From: Hippasteria phrygiana
Taxonomy: Eukaryota; Echinodermata; Asteroidea; Valvatida; Goniasteridae
Assembly (NCBI GenBank): GCA_037893225.1
Contig: JAZGUH010000696.1
Span: forward strand, 124,001-188,000
Length of the DNA stretch: 64,000 bases
Reading direction: 5' to 3'
Position 1 is the first letter of the stretch; each line of letters opens with the position of its first letter. A program made the translations under genes and the position numbers. Of this stretch, positions 47,570 to 57,760 are shown piece by piece. The notes under the pieces are model-generated. The model searched no databases and was not told the origin of the DNA. It worked only from the letters and a program-made list of their open reading frames with translations.

Positions 47570-47762
47570 CTATGTTGGCGGTCTCCCAAATTGTCAGTAT
47601 CTTTGTTCGGGTGGGCGCTAGTCAGAAGTCATAAACCCAAAATACCGTATAGCCAGAGATCACACCCAATTTTACGATACAACCTGGGAAGCGACATTAT
47701 GGGGATCACTCAATGAGGATACGACTGTTTTAAACTTCTAATTCGTCAAACAATCCACAAGG

Positions 47763-48312
47763 TAAATATAACTTATAATTTAACTTAATAAATATAACTT
47801 TTTATGATGGTTAAATCATATTTCAGAATACTTAAATATAATTTAACTTAAATTTAATAATATTCCGAATTATGGTTTATGTTAGAGACTAAAGATGGCG
47901 ACCTCCTGGCAAGTGTTCAAAATTCATTTTCTAGCAAATTTCGTGAAAATCAATCGAAAACGAAGGTGACCACTGGCATTGCAAGTTTGATTTTGAGCTT
48001 TTCCTCAATTTCTTTGAATGACTTGGTGGTGTGTCTTACATTCTTTTTGTGAGACTGTATGTACTGGTGCAATCCAACCAATGCTGTAGCATTTTGGATA
48101 TTTTATTTTGTGTATAAACCTAACGTTAGTCCGAGTAACTTGGACCCTTTATTGGCTTTTTAAACATTTGGACATTATCTGGCGATAGTAGGGTCCAAGT
48201 AAGTGTGCAGCGTTGGCCTATTCATTAATTAAATACGTCTGAAGACCCAACAAAAACATACGATTTCAACCTTAAAACGACCACCAAAATACTAGATACG
48301 CCACCTGAGTGT
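47763..48312. other. intergenic sequence with no clear gene
   Basis: AT-rich sequence. ACTAAAGATGGCGACC at about 47888-47903 resembles the AAGATGGCG element often found at animal promoters (YY1-type), but no exon can be tied to it. No conserved ORF. Confidence 0.4.
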
Positions 48313-48343
48313 ACTTCCAGAACTGTAAGGTTTTCACAAACCT
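48313..48343. repeat. left 31-bp arm of a perfect inverted repeat spanning 3.5 kb
   Basis: The 31 bases starting ACTTCCAGAACTGTAAGG match the reverse complement of 51765-51795 without a mismatch. Both are followed inward, after a short gap, by ACAGAGAGAC or its spaced equivalent. The pair encloses the minisatellites and palindromes. Confidence 0.85.
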
Positions 48344-48360
48344 TACAGAGAGACGGGATC

Positions 48361-48975
48361 AGGTCAACTCGGACCCCAACCAACTCGGACCCATGCCAAC
48401 TCATACCCACGACCAGCTCGGACCCACGACCAGCTCGGACCCACGACCAGCTCGGACCCACGACCAGCTCGGACCCACGACCAGCTCGGACCCACGACCA
48501 GCTCGGACCCACGACCAGCTCGGACCCACGACCAGCTCGGACCCACGACCAGCTCGGACCCACGACCAGCTCGGACCCACGACCAGCTCGGACCCACGAC
48601 CAGCTCGGACCCACGACCAGCTCGGACCCACGACCAGCTCGGACCCACGACCAGCTCGGACCCACGACCAGCTCGGACCCACGACCAGCTCGGACCCACG
48701 ACCAGCTCGGACCCACGACCAGCTCGGACCCACGACCAGCTCGGACCCACGACCAGCTCGGACCCACGACCAGCTCGGACCCACGACCAGCTCGGACCCA
48801 CGACCAGCTCGGACCCACGACCAGCTCGGACCCACGGCCAGCTCGGACCCACGGCCAGCTCGGACCCACGGCCAGCTCGGACCCACGGCCAGCTCGGACC
48901 CACGGCCAGCTCGGACCCACGGCCAGCTCGGACCCACGACCAACTCGGACCCACGACCAACTCGGACCCAAGCAT
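48361..48975. repeat. 17-bp minisatellite ACGACCAGCTCGGACCC, about 35 copies
   Basis: Head-to-tail 17-mers. The middle copies read ACGACCAGCTCGGACCC and later ones ACGGCCAGCTCGGACCC. Copies at both edges read CCAACTCGGACCC. Seventeen is not a multiple of three, so several frames stay open (the 180-266-residue ORFs here) with a 51-bp, 17-residue cycle such as ELVVGPSWSWVRAGRGS; these are not proteins. A relative in inverted orientation lies at 49697-50095. Confidence 0.95.
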
Positions 48976-49696
48976 GACCAAGTCGGACCCAACAAAGAAT
49001 GAATCAGCATCGCGAACCAGTGCATACGCTCGTTTGCAGTAAAAATTCCGGAACGAACGGTAGGCCTAGTGCTGGTTGAAATTTGCAGGTTTGCATTCGC
49101 GCATTTGTGATTGGGATAAAATATAACCTAAGTGCTTTTACAAACGTTTACTGATTCTTTCATAGAACTTGACATTTCTACTTACAAAACATAATAGGTT
49201 TCAGAACGTTGCAAAAACAAACAGGTAGTAATATTTTAATGATGTTTGAAACATCAGGCTTGAGGATTGTGTAAGTCAGAACTTTGCCGCAATTTTCTTC
49301 TCAGTTGATCCTATTTAGTTGCTGATTGGATTAAATAATTGTTCCCATTTTGTTCTGAATTTCTGGATTTCAGGCTGTATTTATTTGAGTCTTCTTTTTC
49401 TGCGAGGTGATCCCTGAACTTCGTTACCGGTACATATTTTATGGCTACTTATAAAAAATATAGGTTTATAGTTTTTAATCGGTTTTAATAAAGAACATCG
49501 TAAAAACAAACAGGAGATAATATTTATACTATTACTAGGGCCTACATGTACGACGTCTTTTAAATATCCGGCTTGAGGATTTGTAAATAGGCCTACCGTG
49601 TGTAAAAACAATTGCTATTCATAACATAACTGAATAAGATTTTAAGATTTGAAAATTAACAAAATGAAAGAATGAATAAAAGTAATTTGCACGATG
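48976..49696. other. unique spacer between inverted minisatellites
   Basis: About 720 bp of AT-rich sequence with an internal diverged direct repeat: AAAAACAAACAGGTAGTAAT...CAGGCTTGAGGATT near 49207-49268 and AAAAACAAACAGGAGATAAT...CGGCTTGAGGATT near 49502-49580. No ORF of note. Confidence 0.6.
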
Positions 49697-50095
49697 GGTC
49701 CGAGTTGGTCATCATTGGGTCTGAGTTGGCATGGCCATGGCATGGGTCCGAGTCGGTCGTGGGTCCGAGTCGGTCGTGGGTCCGAGTCGGTCGTGGGTCC
49801 GAGTCGGTCGTGGGTCCGAGTCGGTCGTGGGTCCGAGTCGGTCGTGGGTCCGAGTCGGTCGTGGGTCCGAGTCGGTCGTGGGTCCGAGTCGGTCGTGGGT
49901 CCGAGTCGGTCGTGGGTCCGAGTCGGTCGTGGGTCCGAGTCGGTCGTGGGTCCGAGTCGGTCGTGGGTCCGAGTCGGTCGTGGGTCCGAGTCGGTCGTGG
50001 GTCCGAGTCGGTCGTGGGTCCGAGTCGGCCGTGGGTCCGAGTCGGCCGTGGGTCCGAGTTGGTTTGGGTCCGAGTTGGTTTGGGTCCGAGTTGAC
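49697..50095. repeat. 17-bp minisatellite GGGTCCGAGTCGGTCGT, inverted relative to 48361
   Basis: About 19 regular copies between degenerate edge units. Read on the minus strand the unit is ACGACCGACTCGGACCC, one dinucleotide change from the 48.4-kb array. Edge units again read CCAACTCGGACCC on that strand. The right edge GGTCCGAGTTGACTCGA mirrors the left edge of the other array (GGTCAACTCGGACC). Confidence 0.95.
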
Positions 50096-50128
50096 TCGAA
50101 ACCGGAGAGACGAAAGATTTTCTTCTGA

Positions 50129-50846
50129 CTTCTGTAGTTTTGGCCATTAATAACTCTCTTGTCACAAAATGTTCTGCCCCAACATTTCATTGGCATTATC
50201 TGGACATGGTCATGTACCCGTAGGTTAGGTTCAATTTCTTGAAATGTCACTCGAAATTGTGAAATTTTACAAAAATATCGCTTACCAAGACCACAGCACA
50301 GGTTTCATCACTCCAGAGTTTGACATCGTTTGTTGTCAACAGAGGGCGCTTTTTCACAAGATCTTGGGAATTTTGGTAGGAAAAATATGGATTGCACATA
50401 TGCGCAAAGTGCTTAGGCTCTGCGGCTTGAAATTACACACAAGTCCTATGGTAGTGGCTGCAGCCACATCACATAGACTTGTGTATAATTTCAAGCCGTA
50501 GCCAAGTAATTCGGACAGGGCCTTATTAAAAATGCATAATTTGTAGTGTTTGCCATTGCCTTGGGAATTCGTGGGAATTTTACTGGATGAATCTTGGGAA
50601 TTTAAAATTTGATGAATGTAGTTAGGGCGCCCTCTGTTAAAAACAAACGATGTCAAACTCTGGAGTGATGAAAAATACTTGTGGTCTTGGTAAGCGATAT
50701 TTCCGTAAAATGTCACCATTTTGAGTGACAATTCAAGAAATTGAACCTAACCTATGGGTACATGGCCATGTCAAGATAATGCCTATGAAATGTTGGGGCA
50801 GAACATTTCGTGACAAGAGAGTTATTGATGGCCAAAACTACAGAAG
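50129..50846. repeat. imperfect palindrome 1, arms 330-386 bp, centre 50460/50461
   Basis: Centre TGGCTGCAGCCA. The left arm from CTTCTGTAGTTTTGGCCATT is mirrored by the right arm ending AATGGCCAAAACTACAGAAG-like sequence. Matched blocks include AACATTTCATTGGCATTATC, GGTTAGGTTCAATTTCTTGA, CGCTTACCAAGACCACA, CATCACTCCAGAGTTTGACA and CTTGAAATTACACACAAG. Indels make the right arm longer. Confidence 0.9.
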
Positions 50847-50882
50847 AAATTCTTCTACAGCACAGCACAGCACAGTTTCAAA

Positions 50883-51727
50883 TACTCCTAGAACTATGAG
50901 GTTCCGACATGAACCTCATAGGAAGACGCCGATTTTTCCCATAGGCTAGTAGTAGTACAGCAAGAATAAGAACGTCATTCCCATGCAACACGTTTCTACA
51001 TTTTTCGCCGTGAATTACTTCATGGCTGCCCCCAAAAATAATAATATGCCGCATTTACATCCTCACCTTGCGTGCGCCAAGTCAATTTTCGCCTGAAACG
51101 GGTCCAATTTGCGGGAAAAAAATGACAAAAATCTGCAGTCGTTCCGAAGCGATCACACACGCACACCATCGAGGAAGCCGCACACACGAAGCTCCTGTTT
51201 TGCGGGGGGGCCGTGGGTCGGTCAAGTCATGATTATTCATCGAAAATTCGAAGCGCGGTACGGCAGGCAACTGCCGCGTGTCCTTTATATACCGTCTGCA
51301 TGCATTGCCTGTCGTCGCAGACGGCATATAACGGACACGCGGCAGTTGCCTGCCGTACCGCGCTTCGAATTTTCGATGAATAATCATGACTTGACCGACC
51401 CACGGCCCCCCCGCAAAACAGGAGCTTCGTGTGTGCGGCTTCCTCGATGGTGTGCGTGTGTGATCGCTTCGGAACGACTGCAGATTTTTGTCATTTTTTT
51501 CCCGCAAATTGGACCCGTTTCAGGCGAAAATTGACTTGGCGCACGCAAGGTGAGGATGTAAATGCGGCATAATAGTATTTTTGGGGGCAGCCATGAAGTA
51601 ATTCACGGCGAAAAATGTAGAAACGTGTTGCATGGGAATGACGTTCTTATTCTTGCTGTACTAGCCTATGGGAAAAATCGGCGTCTTCCTATGAGGTTCA
51701 TGTCGGAACCTCATAGTTCTAGGAGTA
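50883..51727. repeat. near-perfect palindrome 2, arms about 410 bp, centre near 51308
   Basis: The two arms are almost identical. Both strands therefore encode the same 141-codon ORF (51082-51507 minus, 51109-51534 plus), differing only at the centre; this is symmetry, not a gene. The loop is about 17 bases between CCGTCTGC and GCAGACGG. Each arm ends in a smaller palindrome, CTATGAGGTTC...GAACCTCATAG. The arms are GC-richer (CGCGGCAGTTGCCTGCCGTA) than the flanks. Confidence 0.95.
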
Positions 51728-51764
51728 AGTTTCAAAGCGTCTCTCTGTCATGTCTGTAAAGCCT

Positions 51765-51795
51765 AGGTTTGTGAAAACCTTACAGTTCTGGAAGT
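51765..51795. repeat. right 31-bp arm of the inverted repeat bounding the foldback block
   Basis: Exact reverse complement of 48313-48343. It lies about 40 bp outside palindrome 2. Confidence 0.85.
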
Positions 51796-51882
51796 GCCGA
51801 GTGAGGAGCAAGTGGAGTTCCAATACTGACATGACTGACAACATTTTTTCCCAAATTTTGAAGAGTATTTTGGGAGAAAACA

Positions 51883-52340
51883 GGTCGATTGTGTAGTGTA
51901 GGGCCCCTCTTTACTTTAGTTTTGATCAAATTAGAGTCGAGGGTATTTTTTTCTCATTCCAAAATGACTTTTTTAACCTAAAACAAAAGCAGAACCCTTC
52001 TAATTCTATTGACATCTTTTGTAATTTTGAACAGTATATTGCAGTACAAAATGCAGTTTTCTTATGCGCTTTACGGCAGTTGCCATGCAAATAAACACGG
52101 TTTTGTGTGTTTACTGTACATCGCGATGATCGCCATTTTTATTTTCGCATTGCGTTTTGTGTGTTTGTCATCTTCATCGTCGCTTAACCGCAAAATTTCC
52201 CTCAAAAACTAAAACCCTGCCCTTTATCTACGGCATACTTGTTGGTTTGTAATGTCGCTAACTAGTTTGGCAATTCCAATAACCTAAAAATGGATTTGTG
52301 TTCCCTTATAGGGAGCAGGGCCCTGTACTAGACAATTGCC
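51883..52340. mobile_element. MITE, GTGTAGTGTAGGGCCC family, second copy
   Basis: The left end GGTCGATTGTGTAGTGTAGG, the shared interior TTTTGATCAAATTAGAGTC, ACTAAAACCCTGCCCTTTAT, GTCGCTAACTAGTTTGGCAA and the right end GGGCCCTGTACTAGACAATT match the copy at 9665-10106. It starts 87 bp after the foldback block. No target duplication was recognised. Confidence 0.75.
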
Positions 52341-52367
52341 AAAAAGGGGACGGTCTTTTTTTTTCAG

Positions 52368-52900
52368 TGGTGAGCATGCAAATCGAGTCTCGCACTGCTG
52401 CACTGGACTGGACCAATCGGAGAGTGGCTTCTAAATAAAAGTTTCGTCAACCAATTAGCGACGGTCTACCAAACCAGCTCGGGCACTGTCGCCCTGTTTG
52501 GTTTTAGTTGGTCAACGGTTGAGTTGTGGGAGACTTCAATCAAAGCCAGACCAAAGGAATATTGTGTGATATTAGAATGTATTGATCAGTGCATGGAGAA
52601 GCTGGTGTAACTGTGAGGCCATTCATTGCAAAAAGGATGAGAATAGTATGATTTTTGTCCAATTTGGTCAAACTTGTATTTTGCGTGCCCTGTTCCTTTT
52701 CCACAAATACCACAAGCCTTAGCCTTGTATCTCAAATTGAAGGCGATTTTTTCCCCCTCAACATCTACAAGATTTACAATTCCACAATAGAATCATAGAC
52801 ATATAATAAGCTCATTGATACTTGCTTCTGTTTCCAGTGTCCGTGACCCAGGCTGGAGCAGTAAATGTTTTTTCTTTTTTGTCTTTCTTTCTTTTTTAGA
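52368..52900 (+). promoter_or_regulatory. candidate KXD1 promoter and 5' intron end
   Basis: ATGCAAAT (octamer) near 52375, GACCAATCGG and AACCAATTAG (CCAAT boxes) and an AT-rich TCTAAATAAAAG lie within 90 bp, about 0.7-0.8 kb before the KXD1 start. A long pyrimidine tract ending TTTTTTAG at 52900 is a strong splice acceptor, so the 5' UTR is probably split. The promoter is inferred from motifs only. Confidence 0.35.
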
Positions 52901-53169
52901 CATTGAACTTGCATTGACGCTCACCAGAAAAAGAAATGTCTTAACTGTGTGTTATGTAGTAGCAGATACACTGTAAGGAAATCCTGAAGGTCACAGCAAA
53001 TGGATGCATATCTTTGAGGCATAGTGCATTTGCCGTAGCTGAAGTCAATTTGTACCCAAACTTTGTTACTGATATGATGACCAGGTATGAGCTGCAGTAG
53101 CTGGTTGGTACATTTCTGAGACATTCATTGACTGACACCCCTGAGGATTGATTTCAAAGAGGCAGCACC

Positions 53170-55037
53170 ATGGCAACATCCACAAGCCCTGCCTCCGATG
53201 CCTTCCTCAGCTCGCTGACGTCCATGGTGAACCGGGAGGACATGACCGCTATCTTGCAGGCCCAGGTCCGCATGCTCAGCCGCTTTGAGAAGACCAACGA
53301 GATGCTGTCCAACTTTAACAAACTGTCAGCTGGCAGGTATGAGACGACCGTCGAACAGTTCAAGGAGCACACCCAGGTCCTGATGGAAATGAAACGAGAT
53401 CTGGACATCGTCTTCAGGAAAATCCGGTACATTATTTTATGTTTATTTCATTATTAAAGATATACTGCCATGATCTTCAACAATTTGATTTTTTTTCTGC
53501 AAACAGATTTTTGTTTTAACATTCCCTATGGGAACTAAATTATTGTCAGGTCATAAATAATTCAATATTGTAGTTATAAAAATGACAAGTGCTGATGTGT
53601 TATCAGGTTGCACATAGGAACCAATCAGGATGTTTTATTTTAGCCAGTTGTATCACTGTTTGTGAGTACAACCAAAGTCCCAAGCCTCAGGTAAATAACA
53701 ACTACCAAATCCTTACCAGAGTGGAGAGGGCTTGGGACAGCAACTGATAGGCACATATGAAGCAATATTAACTTGAAAAATCTAAAATGTGTCATTGTGT
53801 ATTGATTGTTTGTAATCTCATCACAACAGGTCCCGACTGTTTAACTGTTAACACGTTGTTGTTTTTTCCAGGGTATTGAAAGATAGGCTTTCCTCCGAGT
53901 ACCCTGCAGCTTTTGAAGGTAGGAATTCAGTAAATATTCATTCCTCAAATTCTTCCAAGTTTTGTAGCACAACAGAAACCCGGCCATTGTCTCTTGACTT
54001 AAGAATTTATTTGGAGGTCGGGGAAGTTCTAAAAGTGCTTTTGGTTTTTGTACAATTTTAGTAAAAAAGAATCAAGAATGGCTAAAAAGAAATTATCTCA
54101 TATAAATTTCCAGTTTCCCAATAATTTCAAATTCTTTCAAAAATACAGCATGTAAGTCGAACGTAAAAACAAACGGGATTTGGTGAGAATACATACTTGT
54201 TCTTCTTATGTACATGTTGGAGCTACAACATGGGCGACACCCCCATTTTATATAATTTTGTTTTGACTGGGAAACAATAATGTGATCTTTTGAAGGAATA
54301 AGAGGCATTTAAATTTTCAACATTTTAAAAACATTGCAAATTGGTGACCCAAATAATATATTTGGCCTCAACTTCAAATCAATATATCCTTCACATTAAG
54401 ACAGACTAGTCAGTATTTGGTACCATAACCCTAACCCTCCCCCTCCAGGGTATTTTGGCTAGAAACCCTGCCAGATGCATCAGATTCCATACTTTGTCAC
54501 ATTGACTTGTGTGCAGAGTGCAGCAAGGTCAAGCTGTCACCACAGATGCACTGTGCTGTGTCTGGCAGGGTTAGGGATAAAGTTCACATAAAAGTTTTTA
54601 AAAACTGATCATGAAGTACCGAAACTTGTATGCTCTATTAGTTGTTTTTAAACATTATTTAAGCCCCTCTCAAAAACAACCCCCCCCCCCCCTCCCAAAA
54701 AAAAAAAATTAATTTTGTTTTTAATACTTACAAAAATAATACAAGAAGAAAAAAAAATTGACATCAAACCACATCTTGTACACATTTTGTTGTCGTCACT
54801 TGACAGTTTGCAGTGGTGGTGTTGCGGCTATTTTGGTGATGACGATTTCCAAGATGGTGGAGATGAATAATAATAGATATTTGACCAAGCCTGCTCTTGC
54901 CATTTTTGGACATGTAAATTCAAGCTCCCCTCAAGAAATTTCAGTCATTGGTTTTTATCTTTCTGTACACAGAGGCCTCAACGAATATCCCCAGAACAGA
55001 TGAGGAGGATGGAAAGGAAGAGCTAAGAGGAGAATGA
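53170..55037 (+). CDS. KXD1: KxDL motif-containing protein 1 (BORC/BLOC-one-related subunit), complete
   Basis: KXD1 is a small coiled-coil subunit of the BORC complex, which recruits Arl8 and kinesin to lysosomes for outward transport. Exons 53170-53426, 53872-53918 and 54973-55037 (TGA) join in matching phases (2, then 1) to give 122 residues. Exon 1 has MVNREDMTAILQAQVRMLSRFEKTNEMLSNFNKLS, split here as MVNREDMTAILQAQ and RFEKTNEMLSNFNKLS, followed by MEMKRDLDIVFRKIR, which holds the KRDLD form of the KxDL motif. Exon 2 encodes VLKDRLSSEYPAAFE, aligning with the human LKGKLARQHPEAF segment. Exon 3 is a short acidic tail (TDEEDGKEELRGE). Human KXD1 is longer (about 176) because of a low-complexity C-terminus that is absent here. 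The ATG context CACCATGG is a strong start. Confidence 0.93.
54431..54583. mobile_element. CCCTAACCC-ended inverted-repeat element
   Basis: AACCCTAACCCTCCC at the left and GTCTGGCAGGGTTAGGG at the right are inverted ends. The interior pairs CCCTGCCAGATGCATCAG with GATGCACTG...CTGGCAGGG. Related in its ends to the TTAA-flanked elements at 40073 and 44175. It lies in KXD1 intron 2. Confidence 0.5.
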
Positions 55038-55275
55038 TGATGTCAGTAGTGAGGGGGATTGAGAAGTCTGCGGACGAACCATCTCAAGAAACCTCAGCTG
55101 AAACTCATGAACAACCAAAGAAAGGAATCCTTCTCAAATGCAGTCCCGTGGGAGGGTTATAATTGAATGATTTGTGTACAAACATTGAAACATGACCAGT
55201 TATTGCAATTATGACGGCTTCATCACCAGCTGAACATTACTGCAGGATTTGTATTTCATGCAATATATGCCAGAC

Positions 55276-55564
55276 ACGGGGGTGAGATTTCTCCGGATTT
55301 TTCCTGATTTCAGGATTTTTGGTGAGAAGTCTTCCAGATTTCCAGATTATTTTTTGGTCCTTAAATTGTTTTTATCATTCCAAAATTTTTCTCTTCAACC
55401 TGAGACAGTCTTCTTTTCATTATAATGAGCCTATTTTTTGCAGTTTTAAATCGTATCTTTTGGTAGAAAATGCAGTTTTTATATGCATTTTTCAGCAATG
55501 CAATGCAATACAAATCAAATGCCTGTGTTTCCTGGATTTTTTTTTTCCTCAAATCTTGCCCCTG
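55276..55564 (+). mobile_element. MITE with GGTGAGATTT ends, second copy
   Basis: ACGGGGGTGAGATTTCTCCG, TGATTTCAGGATTTTTGGTG, TTGTTTTTATCATTCCAAAA and the right end CTCAAATCTTGCCCCTG match the copy at 26957-27234 and the ends at 35253. Confidence 0.65.
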
Positions 55565-55964
55565 TAGACTGCTCTACTAGCAGCATGAGAAATATATCAG
55601 ACCATACTAATTGTGAGTATTTTGCCGCCATTGAGCATAGGACTTTTGACGCTATGGGTGTTCTCTCTCAGCCCCCCCCCCCCCCCCCCCCCCTCAATAA
55701 CTCACCATTCCCCCAACCCACCCACTCCCACGCCACCATTTTAAGCCTGCTTCATGCCTCGAGGTACCTAAAGTGTAGAATTTAGATTTTAAAGAATACG
55801 TATGGACCTTTTTTTCACCCATATGACCAGATAGCATGAAATGTATACAAAACCCCCATGTATGTGGACTCACTTGGAGCGATCATCGTACATGTATTGT
55901 GTGTGGCAGGTGCACGCATGCAGCACGCTTGACTGGTTTATTCGCATAAGCACTTCATTGGCAG

Positions 55965-56437
55965 GGCTGAGTCGAATCGAATAATTGAATATTCGAATAA
56001 TTGAATATTCGAATATTCAACCTCCATTAGATGGAATAATTCGGTTGTCCGGACCGCTGATTTTTGGGTCAAAAAGTATGTACACTCGAAATTGCTCATT
56101 ATAATCATAATAGACTCTCACTTTTATTCTCAACTATTGCCAGCACACGTGCAAAAATGCAGAAATACTTTTTTGCCCTGGTGAGAAAATTATATTTTCC
56201 CGACAAAAAGTAGGAGCAGGAACATTCATCATTACGTGTTTGTAACACAAATATATTAGATAGCCTGCTGTCATACCATTATTTTCACAGGAACCAGTCA
56301 CAAAGTCACGGATGCCATTTCTTTATAAAAATTTGAACTTTTTCCCCTTTTGTATTCCTTTGCATTTCACCTCCAAATATTCGAAATCGAAAAAAATAAA
56401 ATTCAGTATTCGATAATCAGTCGAATATTCAAATTTT
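55965..56437. mobile_element. CGAATATTCG-rich element
   Basis: The left end GGCAGGGCTGAGTCGAATCG with repeated GAATATTCGAATA, and the right end CAGTATTCGATAATCAGTCG, resemble the element at 23937-24440. The right end abuts the first 99-bp direct repeat at 56438. Confidence 0.5.
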
Positions 56438-56536
56438 GAGTTTGTTTAATTTTGTAAATATTTGAAAATGTTGAAAATTAATGAGAATAAAGCCTATTTA
56501 TAGAAACAAAAGTGTCGAATTGTTAGTTGTATCATT
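56438..56536 (+). repeat. 99-bp direct repeat, copy 1, with AATAAA
   Basis: Starts GAGTTTGTTTAATTTTGTAA and ends TTAGTTGTATCATT. It contains GAGAATAAAGCC, a possible poly(A) signal 1.45 kb after the KXD1 stop. It matches 57091-57189 with one substitution seen. Confidence 0.9.
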
Positions 56537-57090
56537 AGCATCAATACACTATACGGTCCATAAAGACATGCATGAAGAATTTTTTTAATAACGGCCTTTA
56601 TAGAGTCAACATGTAGTCATAAAGGAATTTACATTTTCAGTAAATCCCCCACCCATCCCCACTGGAAGCTGGTGTCTTTACACTGTGAACCTCGCAGATG
56701 TGATTTCATGGACGAGGTGATTTCAACAACAGCCGTTCAAAATCACATACTACTTTGTACATAGTCAAATCTAAAGCCTGAAATCTATTGTCCCATCTTG
56801 TCAAAGAGTACATTGTGACCTCTGGATTGGACAGCTTAAACCTTATTTTGATTTGGGGCTCTGGATGTGATTTTTGACCCTTGTTAAAATCACATCCTTC
56901 TAACCCTCCTGTCCACCACTGATTTGGACTGTGTTTAAACATGCATATTGCGTTTATGCATCTCTTATATAAAATGGAATTAAAATCTTAATGTCGGACA
57001 AAGTATTGTTTTGTCTTATGGTCAACATCTGTCGATATAGTTTCAAAAGAAAATTACTCTATATAGTTCAATGTATGCTTTCATGTAAAT

Positions 57091-57189
57091 GAGTTTGTTT
57101 AATTTTGTAAATATTTGAAAATGTTGAAAATTAATGAGAATAAAGCCTATTTATAGAGACAAAAGTGTCGAATTGTTAGTTGTATCATT
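57091..57189 (+). repeat. 99-bp direct repeat, copy 2, with AATAAA
   Basis: Same sequence as 56438-56536 apart from TAGAGACAAA for TAGAAACAAA. The two copies flank 554 bp of unrelated sequence. Confidence 0.9.
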
Positions 57190-57479
57190 CTGTTTTTATT
57201 CTAAAATTGGAATCGATAATCCTGGAAGTATTTTCTTGCTCTGTTTTTGGCTCTGATTAAAAACTCCAAGCTTTTTGATTGTCCAAAGGCAGGGGAAGGA
57301 CTAAAGTAAAACATTGAGGCGGGAGCATCACATTTGCCTTAAAAAGAACCACCCCCCCCCCCCCCTTCCATCCTATAAGTACCCTTGGTCACAGCCAGGC
57401 CGCACGACTGACCATGGTGGGTCAAACATTTCTTGCCAGTTTTTTTCTGAAAATGTAATGCCTGACACAAGAGGGCGCT

Positions 57480-57760
57480 CTTAATCTCATACGCTCAATC
57501 AACTTTTGACCAATCGCGCATGTGCTAGGTTTACGTACGTTTTTGCGCGCGCTTGCTTTTTGTAGCAACAACGTCATGAACGTGACGTAAATAAATCGCA
57601 CGTTTTATGAAAGTTTTTTTATGAAATTTGTAGTCTAGTCATGAACATTTAAGGGGCGCAAAGAGCAGCATTATAAAGCCTTGCTGACAGAGTCGTGCGT
57701 AGTTAATAAGGTGGGTAAATTGCTTCGTGTAATTTTGATATTTGTTTTAGCATAATATAG
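57480..57760 (+). promoter_or_regulatory. candidate HEI10 promoter
   Basis: A CpG-rich island in AT-rich DNA (TTTACGTACGTTTTTGCGCG) holds GACCAATCGCG (CCAAT box), the CRE-like pair CGTCATGAACGTGACGTAAA, and then ATTATAAAGCC, a TATA-like motif near 57672. A possible donor AATAAGGTGGGT follows at about 57710, which would allow a short 5' UTR exon spliced to the acceptor at 59080. Inferred from motifs only. Confidence 0.35.

Larger units (their letters stand above)
47140..47762. repeat. about 325-bp tandem duplication containing a tRNA-like sequence
   Basis: Two head-to-tail copies: ctggcagg begins at 47171 and 47496. Each has a minus-strand tRNA-like block and the shared tail from GTTGGCGGTCTCCCAAATTG to CAAACAATCCACAAGG. 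The copies differ by scattered substitutions and a short deletion. It lies just upstream of the JMY start codon on the minus strand. Confidence 0.85.

Noticed and set aside
48361..50095. CRISPR-like regular repeats
   Set aside because: The repeats are contiguous 17-mers with no unique spacers, and the window is animal nuclear DNA with introns.
48225..50250. ORFs of 140-266 codons over the 17-bp arrays
   Set aside because: Open in several frames on both strands because the repeat has no stop in any phase. The peptide is a 17-residue cycle with no known fold.
51082..51534. Two 141-codon ORFs with almost the same sequence on opposite strands
   Set aside because: They result from the palindrome's symmetry. 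A real gene pair would not be centred on the same axis with nothing but mirrored DNA.
40073..54583. Interstitial telomere sequence (CCCTAACCC)
   Set aside because: The motif occurs once or twice at the ends of inverted-repeat elements and not as a tandem TTAGGG array.
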